A stretch of 64,000 nucleotides of DNA from Psychrosphaera haliotis (lineage in GTDB: Bacteria; Pseudomonadota; Gammaproteobacteria; Enterobacterales; Alteromonadaceae), in assembly GCF_039523615.1 (NCBI RefSeq), contig NZ_BAAAFQ010000006.1, positions 1-64,000 of the forward strand, given 5' to 3'. This document shows positions 54,769-64,000 of the stretch, one piece after another (position 1 is the first letter of the stretch; every line of letters starts with the position of its first letter). Below the pieces are notes generated by a model that was given only the letters and a program-made list of their open reading frames with translations, did no database searches and was not told where the DNA came from. A program made the translations under genes and the position numbers.

Positions 54769-55293
54769 TTATCTGCGTAAACGCCCGCGGACAGTTTTTT
54801 TCGCAACGCCGGCCATATTAATCAAACTTTGGTTTGTATTACCGTGACAAATAGCAACGGCTAAGCCGTCTGCAGCATCAGCTTGAGGTTTGCCAGATAA
54901 CTTTAGGATTTGTTGAACCATATGCTGAACTTGAGATTTATCAGCGGCTCCGGTTCCCACTACAGCTTGTTTGATTTGTCGAGCTGAGTATTCAAACACA
55001 GGCAGTTCAGCTTGTGTTGCAGCAACGATAGCAGCGCCTCGAGCTTGGCCGAGCTTTAATGCTGAATCTGGGTTGTGAGCTAAAAATACTTGTTCAATGG
55101 CAAAGGTGGTAGGTTGATATTGTTGAATGATTTCAGCAAGACCATTAAAAATAGTATTAAGTTTAATAGAAAGATCGGCGTCAGGTGTGCGGATACAACC
55201 GCTACCTAAATAGGCAAACTTAGCACCTTGTTGCTGCACGATACCGTAACCGGTTATTCGTGAGCCAGGGTCAATACCAAGGATCACTGACAT
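54769..55293 (-). CDS. ruvC: Holliday junction resolvase RuvC
   Basis: 174 residues. Catalytic acids appear in ILGIDPGSRITGYG, AIEQVFLAHNPDSALKLG and AADGLAVAICH. Cuts Holliday junctions symmetrically. Same strand as ruvAB but separated by the LexA box region, so probably a partly independent unit. Confidence 0.98.
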   Translation of the reverse strand: MSVILGIDPGSRITGYGIVQQQGAKFAYLGSGCIRTPDADLSIKLNTIFNGLAEIIQQYQPTTFAIEQVFLAHNPDSALKLGQARGAAIVAATQAELPVFEYSARQIKQAVVGTGAADKSQVQHMVQQILKLSGKPQADAADGLAVAICHGNTNQSLINMAGVAKKTVRGRLRR

Positions 55294-55303
55294 TTATATT
55301 TCC

Positions 55304-55338
55304 TTTAAAAAAAATAGGCACTTACAAAGAAGTGCCTA
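55304..55338 (-). terminator. Terminator between aspS and ruvC
   Basis: TAGGCACTT-ACAAAG-AAGTGCCTA, nine perfect pairs, followed on the minus strand by a run of T. Separates aspS from ruvC transcription. Confidence 0.85.
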
Positions 55339-55417
55339 ATCTTTAATTTACTTATGGTTTGCTTACTTATTAGAGGAGCCTAATAAAGTAAGTACACCTT
55401 TAAGCTAACTATATTAG

Positions 55418-57193
55418 TTACTCAGCTGCAGGCACTTCTTTTGCCACAACTTGAATACCTAAGTCAGCCAACTGTTCTTCGTTCGCAAAACCTGGTGCTG
55501 AAGTAAGAGGACAAGCAGCCGTTGACGTTTTAGGGAATGCCATCACGTCTCTGATTGAGTCAGCACCAACCATCAGCATAACCATACGGTCTAAACCAAA
55601 TGCTAATCCTGCATGCGGTGGAGCACCATATTGTAATGCGTCCAATAAGAAGCCAAACTTCTCTTTAGCTTCTTCATCACTAATACCTAATAACTTAAAT
55701 ACTTCGGCTTGCATGTCTTGGTTGTGGATACGAACTGAACCACCGCCTAACTCACAACCATTAAGTACCATATCATAAGCATCTGAAATCGCATTAACTG
55801 GGTTTGCAGCTAATTCTGCTGGTGTCATATTGCTTGGTGCAGTAAATGGGTGATGCAGTGGTGTAAGCGCACCGCCTTCTAATTCTTCAAACATTGGGAA
55901 GTCAACAACCCATAACGGCGCCCACTTGTCTTCAACTAAACCGAAGTCTTCGCCTAGCTTAAGTCTTAATGCACCTAACGCGTCTGTTACTGTGTTGTAA
56001 GTATCAGAACCGAATAATAAAATGTCACCATCTTTAGCGTTTGTACGCTCAAGAATTTGTGCTGCTACTTCTGCATTTAGGAATTTAACGATTGGCGACT
56101 GTAAACCTTCAAGGCCAGCAGCTACGTCGTTTACTTTGATCCACGCCATACCTTTAGCGCCGTACTTTCCTACAAACTCAGTATAACCATCAATGTTTTT
56201 ACGAGTCATAGATGCACCACCTGGTACATTTATAACAGCAACGCGACCTTTTTCATCGTTCGCAGGTCCGCTAAATACTTTAAAGTCTACGTCTTTTAGG
56301 ATATCCGCTACGTCAACTAACTCTAATGGGTTACGAAGGTCAGGTTTATCTGAACCAAAACGACGCATCGCTTCTGCATAAGTCATCGACGGGAACTCGC
56401 CAAGATCTATAGATAACAACTCGTTGAATACTGAACGAACCATTTTTTCAGTTAAAGACATAACATCTTTACCAGACATAAACGTAGTTTCGATATCTAT
56501 TTGAGTAAATTCTGGCTGACGGTCAGCACGTAAATCTTCATCTCGAAAACATTTAACAATTTGGTAGTAACGGTCAAAACCAGCAACCATCAACAATTGC
56601 TTAAACAACTGTGGCGATTGAGGAAGTGCAAAAAATTGACCTTTGTGCGTACGACTTGGTACTAAGTAATCACGAGCACCTTCTGGTGTCGCTTTAGTTA
56701 GAATTGGTGTTTCGATATCTAAAAATGCATTGTCATCTAAGAAACGACGAACGGCACTTGTCACCTTTGAACGGAACTGAAGACGTTGGTTCATTACAGG
56801 ACGACGTAGGTCTAAATAACGGTAGCGTAAACGAGCTTCTTCAGAGTTTTCTTGGTTGAAGTCAAGCGGAAGTGGTGCAGATGCATTTAGAATAGTTAAG
56901 TCTTTAACGTATAATTCAACTTCACCCGTTGCCATGTCTTTATTAACTTGGCTATCAGGACGAGCGCGAACGATACCAGTAATAGAAATACAGAATTCAT
57001 TTCTTAGTTTATTGGCGGCATCAAAAATTGCAGTTTCGTCTGGATCAATAACGGCTTGAACAACACCTTCACGATCACGCATATCAATAAATATTAGGCC
57101 GCCTAAGTCACGACGCTTGTTAACCCAACCACATAAAGTAACTTCTTGATCAACTAAACTCTTGTTAAGTTGACCACAATAATGAGAACGCAT
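55418..57193 (-). CDS. aspS: Aspartyl-tRNA synthetase
   Basis: 591 residues from MRSHYCGQLNKSLVDQ (ATG at 57193, seven bases after AATAGG), aligning with the E. coli start; a longer frame from 57223 adds ten residues. OB-fold anticodon domain (VTLCGWVNKRRDLGG), class II motif 2 (FRDEDLRADRQPEFTQIDIE), a bacterial GAD insertion and motif 3 (GLAFGLDRMVMLM). Charges tRNA-Asp. Confidence 0.97.
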   Translation of the reverse strand: MRSHYCGQLNKSLVDQEVTLCGWVNKRRDLGGLIFIDMRDREGVVQAVIDPDETAIFDAANKLRNEFCISITGIVRARPDSQVNKDMATGEVELYVKDLTILNASAPLPLDFNQENSEEARLRYRYLDLRRPVMNQRLQFRSKVTSAVRRFLDDNAFLDIETPILTKATPEGARDYLVPSRTHKGQFFALPQSPQLFKQLLMVAGFDRYYQIVKCFRDEDLRADRQPEFTQIDIETTFMSGKDVMSLTEKMVRSVFNELLSIDLGEFPSMTYAEAMRRFGSDKPDLRNPLELVDVADILKDVDFKVFSGPANDEKGRVAVINVPGGASMTRKNIDGYTEFVGKYGAKGMAWIKVNDVAAGLEGLQSPIVKFLNAEVAAQILERTNAKDGDILLFGSDTYNTVTDALGALRLKLGEDFGLVEDKWAPLWVVDFPMFEELEGGALTPLHHPFTAPSNMTPAELAANPVNAISDAYDMVLNGCELGGGSVRIHNQDMQAEVFKLLGISDEEAKEKFGFLLDALQYGAPPHAGLAFGLDRMVMLMVGADSIRDVMAFPKTSTAACPLTSAPGFANEEQLADLGIQVVAKEVPAAE

Positions 57194-57286
57194 ATATAAC
57201 CTATTGGAGTCTGAATTAAACATCGCTCTAGTAGAATTAGAGCAATATTAATATGAATAGAAATTGGCGATTATTATAAGGATTTG

Positions 57287-57317
57287 AAAGGCAATGTCAC
57301 CGATTGAAATTGCCTTT
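57287..57317 (-). terminator. Hairpin after the diguanylate cyclase gene
   Basis: AAAGGCAAT and ATTGCCTTT form nine perfect pairs with a 13-nt loop. The T-run is short, so termination may be weak. Confidence 0.5.
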
Positions 57318-57324
57318 ATTTAAA

Positions 57325-60234
57325 TTAACTAGATATAGAGCTGGTGTCGGCAAATTGATAACTATTTTTACCATTCGCCTTAACTGCGTACATGGCGTCA
57401 TCGGCAGCTTTAATTAAAACCGTGGCATCGTGGCCGTTCTGAGGATACTTGGCAATACCAATAGACACGCCCACATTAACCGTTGCCCGTGAAAGTACAA
57501 ATGGATCGCTTAAGTCAGCAATAATTTTTTCGGCTACTTTAGCAGCTTGATTACTATCATTTAGATTAGTTGCCAACATAACAAACTCGTCACCGCCAAA
57601 TCGTGCAACTGTGTCGGAGTTTCGGCTGAGAGATAGCAAGCGCTCACTTATTTGAATTAGCAGTTCATCACCAACATCATGTCCAAAGGTGTCATTAACC
57701 TCTTTAAAACCATCTAAATCCAAAAATAAGATAGCAATATTTTTGTTATTCCTTGAGTGATGTGACATCGCTTGTTTCAGCCTATCAATAAGCAGGGAGC
57801 GGTTAGGCAAGCCCGTCATTGGATCATGTGAGGCTAGATGTCGAAGCTTTTGCTCCGCTTTTTCTCTTAGTAAAATTTCACTTTTTAAGCGTCGATTCCA
57901 AATCAAAATCGCTAAAATAATAATTGACGCTATACCTACAAAAATACTGATATTTCGCCAGTACACTTCTGATTTTATACCTGCTACAACATCGACTTTG
58001 TGCCAACGTTTAAGGATATTTTCAATATCTTCCTTTGACATGGCCTGTACTACTTTTTCCATAATACGGCCTTGCACACTTAGTGATTTTTTAACACCTA
58101 TGTGAGCATTATCACTACCTAAATCATCAAAGACATGAATTTTAAACTGTTGTAAGGAGTTATCTTGTATGTATTGAGCTGATACTGACATTAAGTCTAA
58201 AATGCCATCAATCTGGCCTGCTTTTAAAAGTTCTTGAGCTTCGTCAAAATCCTTCACAACATGGATGATAATTTGAGGATATTTGTCATGAATGTCTTTA
58301 ATTATTTGATAGCCTTGAATAATCGCAAGACGCTTACCATAAAACTTTTTAATACTTCCAACGTTATCAACTGACTTGTGAGTAATCACTGACCAAGGAG
58401 TTCGCCAATAGGCAGTAGTAAAATGTGCAAAGGCCCTGCGGTCATCTGACGCCGTAATATTGGCAACAATATCTACCTTTTCATCTTTAAAGTCTTGATA
58501 TAACTCTTCCCAGGTCGGGTAGATCTTAAATTCATAGGTTTGTCCCGTTAAACGGGTCGCTAAGTCAAACATATCTCGACTTATACCTGAAACCTCACCG
58601 TCATCGTCAACAAACTCATAAGGTTTCCAATCTTCAACAATTGCGACGGTCATATTAGGGTTTTCAACTAACCAAGCTTTTTCGTCCGTTGTTAAATTGA
58701 ACTTGCTTTTTTTAGTTCCAAAATAACGATCTGGAATCTCAGTTATCCAACGGTTTTCTATTTCAACTAATTCTTGCTCTGATATCAGATCAAATCCATC
58801 ATTTATCTTTCTAATAAGTGATTTATCTTGATTTGATACTAAGGAGTATATTTTTGACTCATATTCAACATCTTTAATTTGGTGAAAGCGATCGGAAATA
58901 CTATTTTCTTCAAGGCGTTTGTTTGCCATTTGGCTAGCTACAACAAAACCGGCTATTTCACCTTGAATAGCGGCATTTATAGCATCGTCCAAACTATCAA
59001 AAAACTTAATATTAATATTTGGATAACTAGCTTTAAATTGCTGCTGATATGGTGAATCTTTGTAAAGACCGATGGTTTCCCCATTTAATTGATCAACCGA
59101 CTTTTCAAAATCGTATTTATCGTAAACGTATAAATGAGAGAAAGTAGAATAGAGATGTTTAGCTCGTGGCAATCCAGAGTTGGTAGCCATACTTTCAGGG
59201 TAACCGATATGAACATTGGTAGCTCCCTCTTTTAACGACTTCATTGATAAATTAGCAGTGTTCGGAACAAACTTTATTTTTGTTTTCGTTTTATTCGACC
59301 ATAACTTCCACATATCAACAAATAAACCAACGGGTGTGCCATCTGCATTTACACCCATAAACGGTTTTGCGCCAACGGATAAACTTAGCAGTAAGGCACC
59401 TTCCGATTCTCTTTTGGCAAACCACTTGTTATAGATCTCTTGGCGTTCTTCCTGCGTTATATTGTCAAACCCTGCGTTGAGCCGATTTAATAACCGAATA
59501 TTTCCTTTTTTGACGGCGATTTGAGTCTTTATTTCACCTATATTTACGCTTTTAAATGCAGGAAAAAGATCGTTAATGCGTTGGTAATCTGGATATCTAA
59601 AGGCAAAAAAGTCATAAGACGCAAATGTTTTAATCTCACCCTTGTATATACCATCAAGTAAATCATCCCAGTCTTTATAATACTTTAGTGAGATATTAGA
59701 ATCTTTTTCCAACACTAATTGCCCGATGTTGGTTTCACCAACAACTCCCATACGAAATGGTTTTAATTCTTCGATACCGGAGAACATCTGCAAGTCTTTA
59801 TGTACATATACCTTGATAGGTGTGGAGTATATTTCGTGACCAAAATCAAAGCGATCAACACGGCTTGTTATTAAAGCTAAGGCGGTTTGAACATCCGCTT
59901 TATTTGTTTCAACATTGACTAAGGTTTCATCCCAGTTAGATATCACAAACTCAATTTTTTGATTGTTTTTTTGTGCCCATAGTTCCCAAATATCTACCAC
60001 AAAACCAGTTGGTTTGCCTTTGTCTACATAACTATAAGGAACTAAATTTGAGTCTACGGCTAGCCTAATCACATCATATTGTGGCTGTTTTTGTGACTTA
60101 TATTGATTTGTTGCGTTTGCACTAGGTGAATTTGACGAGTTTACATTTGAAAATGCGAAAGCACTGTTGCCAAATGTTAAAAAACAGGCAAACAAGCAAG
60201 TAAAGCGTAGCATCCTGACTAAAAACGACTTCAT
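57325..60234 (-). CDS. Diguanylate cyclase with three periplasmic solute-binding domains
   Basis: About 969 residues from the ATG at 60234 (MKSFLVRMLRFTCLFACFLT), chosen for a compact signal peptide; an upstream ATG at 60285 adds 17 residues. Three tandem SBP_bac_3 domains start near IRLAVDSNLVPYSYVDKGKP, LSVGAKPFMGVNADGTPVGL and VAIVEDWKPYEFVDDDGEVS. A membrane helix (SIFVGIASIIILAILIWNR) precedes a GGDEF domain with RFGGDEFVML; the RNSD five residues before it is an intact inhibitory I-site. Expected to make c-di-GMP in response to bound amino-acid-like ligands. Confidence 0.93.
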   Translation of the reverse strand: MKSFLVRMLRFTCLFACFLTFGNSAFAFSNVNSSNSPSANATNQYKSQKQPQYDVIRLAVDSNLVPYSYVDKGKPTGFVVDIWELWAQKNNQKIEFVISNWDETLVNVETNKADVQTALALITSRVDRFDFGHEIYSTPIKVYVHKDLQMFSGIEELKPFRMGVVGETNIGQLVLEKDSNISLKYYKDWDDLLDGIYKGEIKTFASYDFFAFRYPDYQRINDLFPAFKSVNIGEIKTQIAVKKGNIRLLNRLNAGFDNITQEERQEIYNKWFAKRESEGALLLSLSVGAKPFMGVNADGTPVGLFVDMWKLWSNKTKTKIKFVPNTANLSMKSLKEGATNVHIGYPESMATNSGLPRAKHLYSTFSHLYVYDKYDFEKSVDQLNGETIGLYKDSPYQQQFKASYPNINIKFFDSLDDAINAAIQGEIAGFVVASQMANKRLEENSISDRFHQIKDVEYESKIYSLVSNQDKSLIRKINDGFDLISEQELVEIENRWITEIPDRYFGTKKSKFNLTTDEKAWLVENPNMTVAIVEDWKPYEFVDDDGEVSGISRDMFDLATRLTGQTYEFKIYPTWEELYQDFKDEKVDIVANITASDDRRAFAHFTTAYWRTPWSVITHKSVDNVGSIKKFYGKRLAIIQGYQIIKDIHDKYPQIIIHVVKDFDEAQELLKAGQIDGILDLMSVSAQYIQDNSLQQFKIHVFDDLGSDNAHIGVKKSLSVQGRIMEKVVQAMSKEDIENILKRWHKVDVVAGIKSEVYWRNISIFVGIASIIILAILIWNRRLKSEILLREKAEQKLRHLASHDPMTGLPNRSLLIDRLKQAMSHHSRNNKNIAILFLDLDGFKEVNDTFGHDVGDELLIQISERLLSLSRNSDTVARFGGDEFVMLATNLNDSNQAAKVAEKIIADLSDPFVLSRATVNVGVSIGIAKYPQNGHDATVLIKAADDAMYAVKANGKNSYQFADTSSISS

Positions 60235-60391
60235 TGGTGATAGGAATCTTATTAAGTTATTATTATAATGGTCCATTAACGGCATAGTTGTAACAAATTT
60301 TTACAAACAAACCAAGTTTATTTTTTCGTCAATCCGTTACAGGCCGCACCCTAAATTAATAACATTAATCATAAAAATCATTGAGTTAAAT

Positions 60392-61117
60392 ATGCGCGAC
60401 AACATTTATGCAAATCCTCATTCAGAAGTAAAAGACTTTACCTTTGATCGTTCCGTTGTCGAAGTTTTTCCAGACATGATTCAACGTAGCGTTCCCGGTT
60501 ATTCAACTATTGTTAGCTCAATTGGTAAGTTAGCAAAACAATTTCAGCAAGAAAACTCGAATATCTATGACCTAGGTTGCTCCCTTGGAGCCGCGACCAT
60601 AGCAATGAGAAAATTTGTGGATGCCGCTAATTGTAAAATTATTGGTGTTGATAATAGTGAAGCTATGGTGGAACGTTGCCGTCTCCATATAAATGCGTTC
60701 AAATCTTCAGTGCCCGCCGAAATTCAGTGCGCGGATATAAATGACATAGAAATTGAAAATGCATCTGTTGTTGTGATGAATTTTACCTTACAATTCATCC
60801 CGCCTGAAAAACGACGATTTCTACTAGATAAAATTTTCGCTGGCCTTAAACCTGGTGGTGTATTTATTCTCTCAGAAAAGTTTGTTTTTGATGATGAGAC
60901 GATAAATGACGCATTGACAGATTTGCACCTCGATTTTAAACGAGCAAATGGCTATAGCGAATTAGAGATTAGTCAAAAACGAAGTGCAATTGAAAACGTA
61001 ATGAAAATTGATTCTTTTCAGGCTCATATTGAAAGATTAGGAAATGTTGGCTTTAGCCATGTTTCAAGTTGGTATCAATGTTTTAATTTTGGTTCTTTCA
61101 TCGCCATAAAAAAATGA
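60392..61117 (+). CDS. cmoA: Carboxy-S-adenosyl-L-methionine synthase
   Basis: 241 residues. Class I methyltransferase fold with YDLGCSLGAATIAMRK (cofactor loop), VDNSEAMVERCR and NFTLQFIPPEKR. Converts SAM and prephenate to carboxy-SAM, the donor used by CmoB. The next gene, cmoB, begins 29 bp later. Confidence 0.97.
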   Translation: MRDNIYANPHSEVKDFTFDRSVVEVFPDMIQRSVPGYSTIVSSIGKLAKQFQQENSNIYDLGCSLGAATIAMRKFVDAANCKIIGVDNSEAMVERCRLHINAFKSSVPAEIQCADINDIEIENASVVVMNFTLQFIPPEKRRFLLDKIFAGLKPGGVFILSEKFVFDDETINDALTDLHLDFKRANGYSELEISQKRSAIENVMKIDSFQAHIERLGNVGFSHVSSWYQCFNFGSFIAIKK

Positions 61118-61146
61118 TGTGTAATTAAAAGTGAATCACAACACGC

Positions 61147-62115
61147 ATGACTGATATTTTTAATAATTTCTACGCTCAAATTGCTCAGAATAAACTCTCC
61201 CATTGGTTAGAGTCTCTTCCTAAGCAATTAAACCACTGGCATAGTTCAAATCTCCACGGCGAATATAAGCAATGGATGAAAAACATTGATCTTCTTCCGC
61301 CAGTTGAGCCTGAAACTTTAAATTTATCCACTAGTGTGTCAGTTTCAACGACTCAATCGTTACCTCCTGGTTTTGATAAAAAAACCACTCATCATTTAAT
61401 GCAGTTAAAACCATGGCGAAAAGGTCCTTATCACCTGCATGGTATTGATGTTGATACTGAATGGCGTTCAGATTTCAAATGGGATCGCCTAGCCCCTCAT
61501 ATTTCCGATTTAACTGACCGATACGTTTTAGATGTTGGTTGTGGCAGTGGCTACCATTTATGGAGAATGAAAGGAGCCGATGCTAAATTTGTTGTAGGAA
61601 TTGATCCTACTCAGTTATTTTTCGCTCAATTCATGGCTGTACAGCACTTTATGCAAGAGCCTAGCGTTAACTTATTGCCGCTAGGTATTGATGACCTTCC
61701 ACCATTAAAGTCTTTTGATACGGTATTTTCCATGGGCGTTTTGTACCACAGAAAATCACCAATGGATTTTTTACAGCAACTTAAAGCGCAATTAGTTAAG
61801 GGTGGTGAGCTCATACTTGAAACCTTAATTATTGAAGGTGATGAGAACACAGTTTTAGTGCCTGATGACCGTTACGCTAAAATGCGCAATGTTTGGTTTA
61901 TTCCAAGTGCAAAAGCGTTAGAGGGTTGGCTTAATAAAGTAGGCTTTAGCAATATTCGCCTCGTTAACATTGACCAAACGACGTTAGATGAGCAACGAAA
62001 AACCGACTGGATAGATACCGAGTCATTAGAAGATTTCCTAGATCCAAATGACCCCAATAAAACTATAGAGGGTTATCCGGCTCCTCTTCGCGCTATTTTT
62101 GTCGCGAACGCTTAA
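61147..62115 (+). CDS. cmoB: tRNA U34 carboxymethyltransferase
   Basis: 322 residues. Cofactor loop YVLDVGCGSGYHLWRMKG and FDTVFSMGVLYHRKSPMDFL. Uses carboxy-SAM to make 5-carboxymethoxyuridine at tRNA position 34, widening wobble decoding. In operon with cmoA. Confidence 0.97.
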   Translation: MTDIFNNFYAQIAQNKLSHWLESLPKQLNHWHSSNLHGEYKQWMKNIDLLPPVEPETLNLSTSVSVSTTQSLPPGFDKKTTHHLMQLKPWRKGPYHLHGIDVDTEWRSDFKWDRLAPHISDLTDRYVLDVGCGSGYHLWRMKGADAKFVVGIDPTQLFFAQFMAVQHFMQEPSVNLLPLGIDDLPPLKSFDTVFSMGVLYHRKSPMDFLQQLKAQLVKGGELILETLIIEGDENTVLVPDDRYAKMRNVWFIPSAKALEGWLNKVGFSNIRLVNIDQTTLDEQRKTDWIDTESLEDFLDPNDPNKTIEGYPAPLRAIFVANA

Positions 62116-62124
62116 GGAAAACCA

Positions 62125-63015
62125 ATGCCTCTTTACCGTCCTAAATCAACTATCGAACAATGGCGAATATTACAAGCGGTAGTTGACTTCGGAGGGTATG
62201 CCCAAGCAGGCGAGGCATTAAGTAAAAGCCAATCTAGCCTAAATCATGCAGTATCTAAACTGCAACACACACTCGGCGTTCAACTTCTAGAAGTTAAAGG
62301 GCGAAAAGCTTATTTAACTAAAGAAGGCGAAGTGATGCTGCGTCGCTCTCGTCTCTTGACCCAAAATGTTGAAGAACTAGAACAGCTCGCTGAAAATATG
62401 ACGGCAGGCTGGGAACCAGAAATTACTATCGCCTGCGAAACCATTCATCCAAAAGAAAAATTATATTCCGCACTTGAAGAGTTTTACCCTCAAGCAAGAG
62501 GCACTCGAGTGCGAATTGCAGACGAAGTTCTTACGGGCACAAAAGAGCGAATTTTAGAGCATACTGCCGACCTTGTTGTTGTCGGTGGCACTATTCCAAA
62601 GGGTTATTCAGGCGAGAAGCTCGAAACCGTTACCTTTGTCGCATATTGCGGCGCAAATCACCCACTGGCTCAATTTGACACTGTCGATATTGAAGAGCTG
62701 ACGCACGAACTTCAAATTGTTATCAGCGACTCTAGTAAACACCCTGAAGAAAGTCAGGGTTGGTTAAAAGCGGAACAGCGATGGACAGTCAGTAACTTTT
62801 ATCAAGCCATTGCCATTTTAAAACGTGGTACAGGATTTTGTTGGATACCCAAACATTTAACCCATCAAGAAGTTCAAGATGGGAATATCGTACCGGTAAA
62901 GCTAACGTCACTTGGTGAAAAAACAGTGATGACACATTTAGTCACACCAACGCCAAATCAGTTAGGCCCTGGTGCGACGCTACTGAAAAATTTAATTTTA
63001 AAGCAATACAAATAA
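62125..63015 (+). CDS. LysR-family transcriptional regulator
   Basis: 296 residues. N-terminal winged helix (GYAQAGEALSKSQSSLNHAV ... LGVQLLEVKGRKAYLTKEG) and a C-terminal effector-binding domain (about 90-290). Begins nine bases after cmoB, so probably co-transcribed. Its ligand and targets are unknown. Confidence 0.93.
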   Translation: MPLYRPKSTIEQWRILQAVVDFGGYAQAGEALSKSQSSLNHAVSKLQHTLGVQLLEVKGRKAYLTKEGEVMLRRSRLLTQNVEELEQLAENMTAGWEPEITIACETIHPKEKLYSALEEFYPQARGTRVRIADEVLTGTKERILEHTADLVVVGGTIPKGYSGEKLETVTFVAYCGANHPLAQFDTVDIEELTHELQIVISDSSKHPEESQGWLKAEQRWTVSNFYQAIAILKRGTGFCWIPKHLTHQEVQDGNIVPVKLTSLGEKTVMTHLVTPTPNQLGPGATLLKNLILKQYK

Positions 63016-63093
63016 TGACGGCTTACAAGTGAACCTATTTACGTTAAAATTTGATTCACGAGCCACAACCACCCCACTTTTGAGGATATGACA

Positions 63094-64000
63094 TTGAGCA
63101 ACAATCAATCTTTAAGCTACAAAGACGCTGGTGTAGACATAGATGCAGGTAATGCCCTAGTAGAACGAATTAAAGGTGCTGTTAAACGCACTCGACGTCC
63201 AGAAGTTATGGGCGGACTAGGTGGATTTGGCGCACTATGCCAACTTCCAACGGGCTATAAAGAACCGCTTTTAGTTGCTGGTACTGACGGTGTTGGTACA
63301 AAGTTAAGATTAGCGATTGATCTAAAGAAGCACGATACCGTTGGTATTGATCTTGTTGCTATGTGCGTTAACGATCTTATTGTTCAAGGTGCAGAACCAC
63401 TATTTTTCTTAGACTATTATGCTACCGGTAAACTTAACGTAGACGTTGCAGCTGATGTAGTTAGTGGCATTGCTGATGGTTGTGAATTATCAGGTTGTTC
63501 ATTAATCGGTGGTGAAACTGCTGAAATGCCTGGTATGTACGAAGGCGACGACTATGACATGGCTGGTTTTTGTGTTGGTGTTGTTGAAAAGTCTAAAGTT
63601 ATCGACGGCACAAAAGTTAAAGACGGCGATCAACTTATAGCTCTTGGCTCTTCTGGCCCGCATTCAAACGGCTACTCATTAGTGAGAAAAGTGATTGAAG
63701 TTTCAGGCGCGGATCTTACCGCAGACTTCCATGGCAAGCCTTTAGCTGACCACTTAATGGCTCCAACTCAAATTTACGTTAAGCCTGTATTGGAACTATT
63801 AAAGCAAGTTGATGTCCATGCTTTATCACATATTACTGGCGGTGGTTTCTGGGAGAACATTCCACGAGTACTTCCTGAAGCAACTAAAGCAGTTGTAAAC
63901 GAAGCGTCATGGCAGTGGCCAGAAGTATTTAACTGGTTGCAAGAGAATGGCAATATTGAGCGCCATGAAATGTACCGCACATTTAACTGCGGCGTAGGCA
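63094..64000 (+). CDS. purM: Phosphoribosylformylglycinamidine cyclo-ligase (AIR synthetase), N-terminal part
   Basis: Partial, cut by the right edge (about 302 residues visible of roughly 345). Residues match E. coli PurM closely: LSYKDAGVDIDAGNALVERI, VAGTDGVGTKL, GIDLVAMCVNDL, LIGGETAEMPG and ITGGGFWENIPRVLP. The start is probably TTG at 63094, eight bases after TTGAGG and matching the E. coli N-terminus; the ATG at 63088 sits too near that site. Catalyses the fifth step of purine synthesis. Confidence 0.96.
   Translation, partial: MSNNQSLSYKDAGVDIDAGNALVERIKGAVKRTRRPEVMGGLGGFGALCQLPTGYKEPLLVAGTDGVGTKLRLAIDLKKHDTVGIDLVAMCVNDLIVQGAEPLFFLDYYATGKLNVDVAADVVSGIADGCELSGCSLIGGETAEMPGMYEGDDYDMAGFCVGVVEKSKVIDGTKVKDGDQLIALGSSGPHSNGYSLVRKVIEVSGADLTADFHGKPLADHLMAPTQIYVKPVLELLKQVDVHALSHITGGGFWENIPRVLPEATKAVVNEASWQWPEVFNWLQENGNIERHEMYRTFNCGVG

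Noticed and set aside
57325..60234. Amino-acid ABC transporter binding protein
   Set aside because: Solute-binding domains are present but fused to a membrane helix and GGDEF domain; no permease or ATPase is nearby.
63016..63093. PurR operator before purM
   Set aside because: No sequence close to the ACGCAAACGTTTGCGT consensus was seen; only a weak GTGAA/TTCAC pair.

Overview
The window is about 64 kb of an AT-rich chromosome (by eye near 40% GC) that reads as a marine gammaproteobacterium of the order Alteromonadales, most likely Colwelliaceae (Thalassotalea/Colwellia type). This is inferred from the familiar core blocks (ybgC-tolQRAB-pal-cpoB, aspS-ruvCAB, cmoAB, nadA, purM), the many TonB-dependent receptors, an exosortase-associated PrsT-like lipoprotein, a betaine-type transporter and a large secreted nuclease. 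No rRNA, insertion sequence, integrase, transposase or CRISPR array was seen.

Layout. 1-3.5 kb: the N-terminal part of a giant LapA-type repeat adhesin (minus strand, running off the left edge), with a retention module and a TAAG motif where LapG-type proteases cut. 3.9-8.05 kb: a secreted protein carrying two different nuclease modules. 8.1-11.3 kb: an iron-uptake pair (PiuC-type hydroxylase and Fiu/PiuA-like receptor) with a Fur-like site. 11.5-18 kb: rhodanese, SSB, glutaminase overlapping a PrsT-type TPR lipoprotein, and an exported M24 peptidase. 18-25 kb: an AlkK/DmdB-type acyl-CoA ligase, an outer-membrane-barrel-like protein and a large lipoprotein. 25-36 kb: a DUF6435 miniprotein, a CBS protein, katG, a TPR-sulfotransferase with a TonB receptor, a BetT-like transporter, a MazG-like pyrophosphohydrolase and a VF530-type protein.

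36.3-44.35 kb is an accessory island, bordered on the right by tRNA-Ser(GGA). A WYL-domain regulator (with a small conserved partner) is divergent from two small unknown genes; between them lies an inverted repeat, GCGACA-N5-TGTCGC. A second copy of that site sits at almost the same distance upstream of a PcfJ-like gene at the far end of the island. Between them is a compact minus-strand operon: DnaQ-like exonuclease, DUF2779 (Cas4-like nuclease plus DEDD exonuclease), a restriction-endonuclease-like protein whose reading frame opens without a standard start codon, and a small coiled-coil protein. This is the best candidate in the window for an undescribed, probably anti-mobile-element, system.

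44.4-64 kb is mostly core: tRNA-Ser, DUF4442 thioesterase-like protein, nadA, three identical tRNA-Lys genes, the Tol-Pal cell-envelope operon, a strong candidate small RNA (promoter, three hairpins, terminator) between ybgC and ruvB, ruvBAC with a LexA-like box before ruvA, aspS, a diguanylate cyclase with three periplasmic solute-binding domains, cmoA-cmoB with a LysR regulator, and the start of purM, cut by the right edge.
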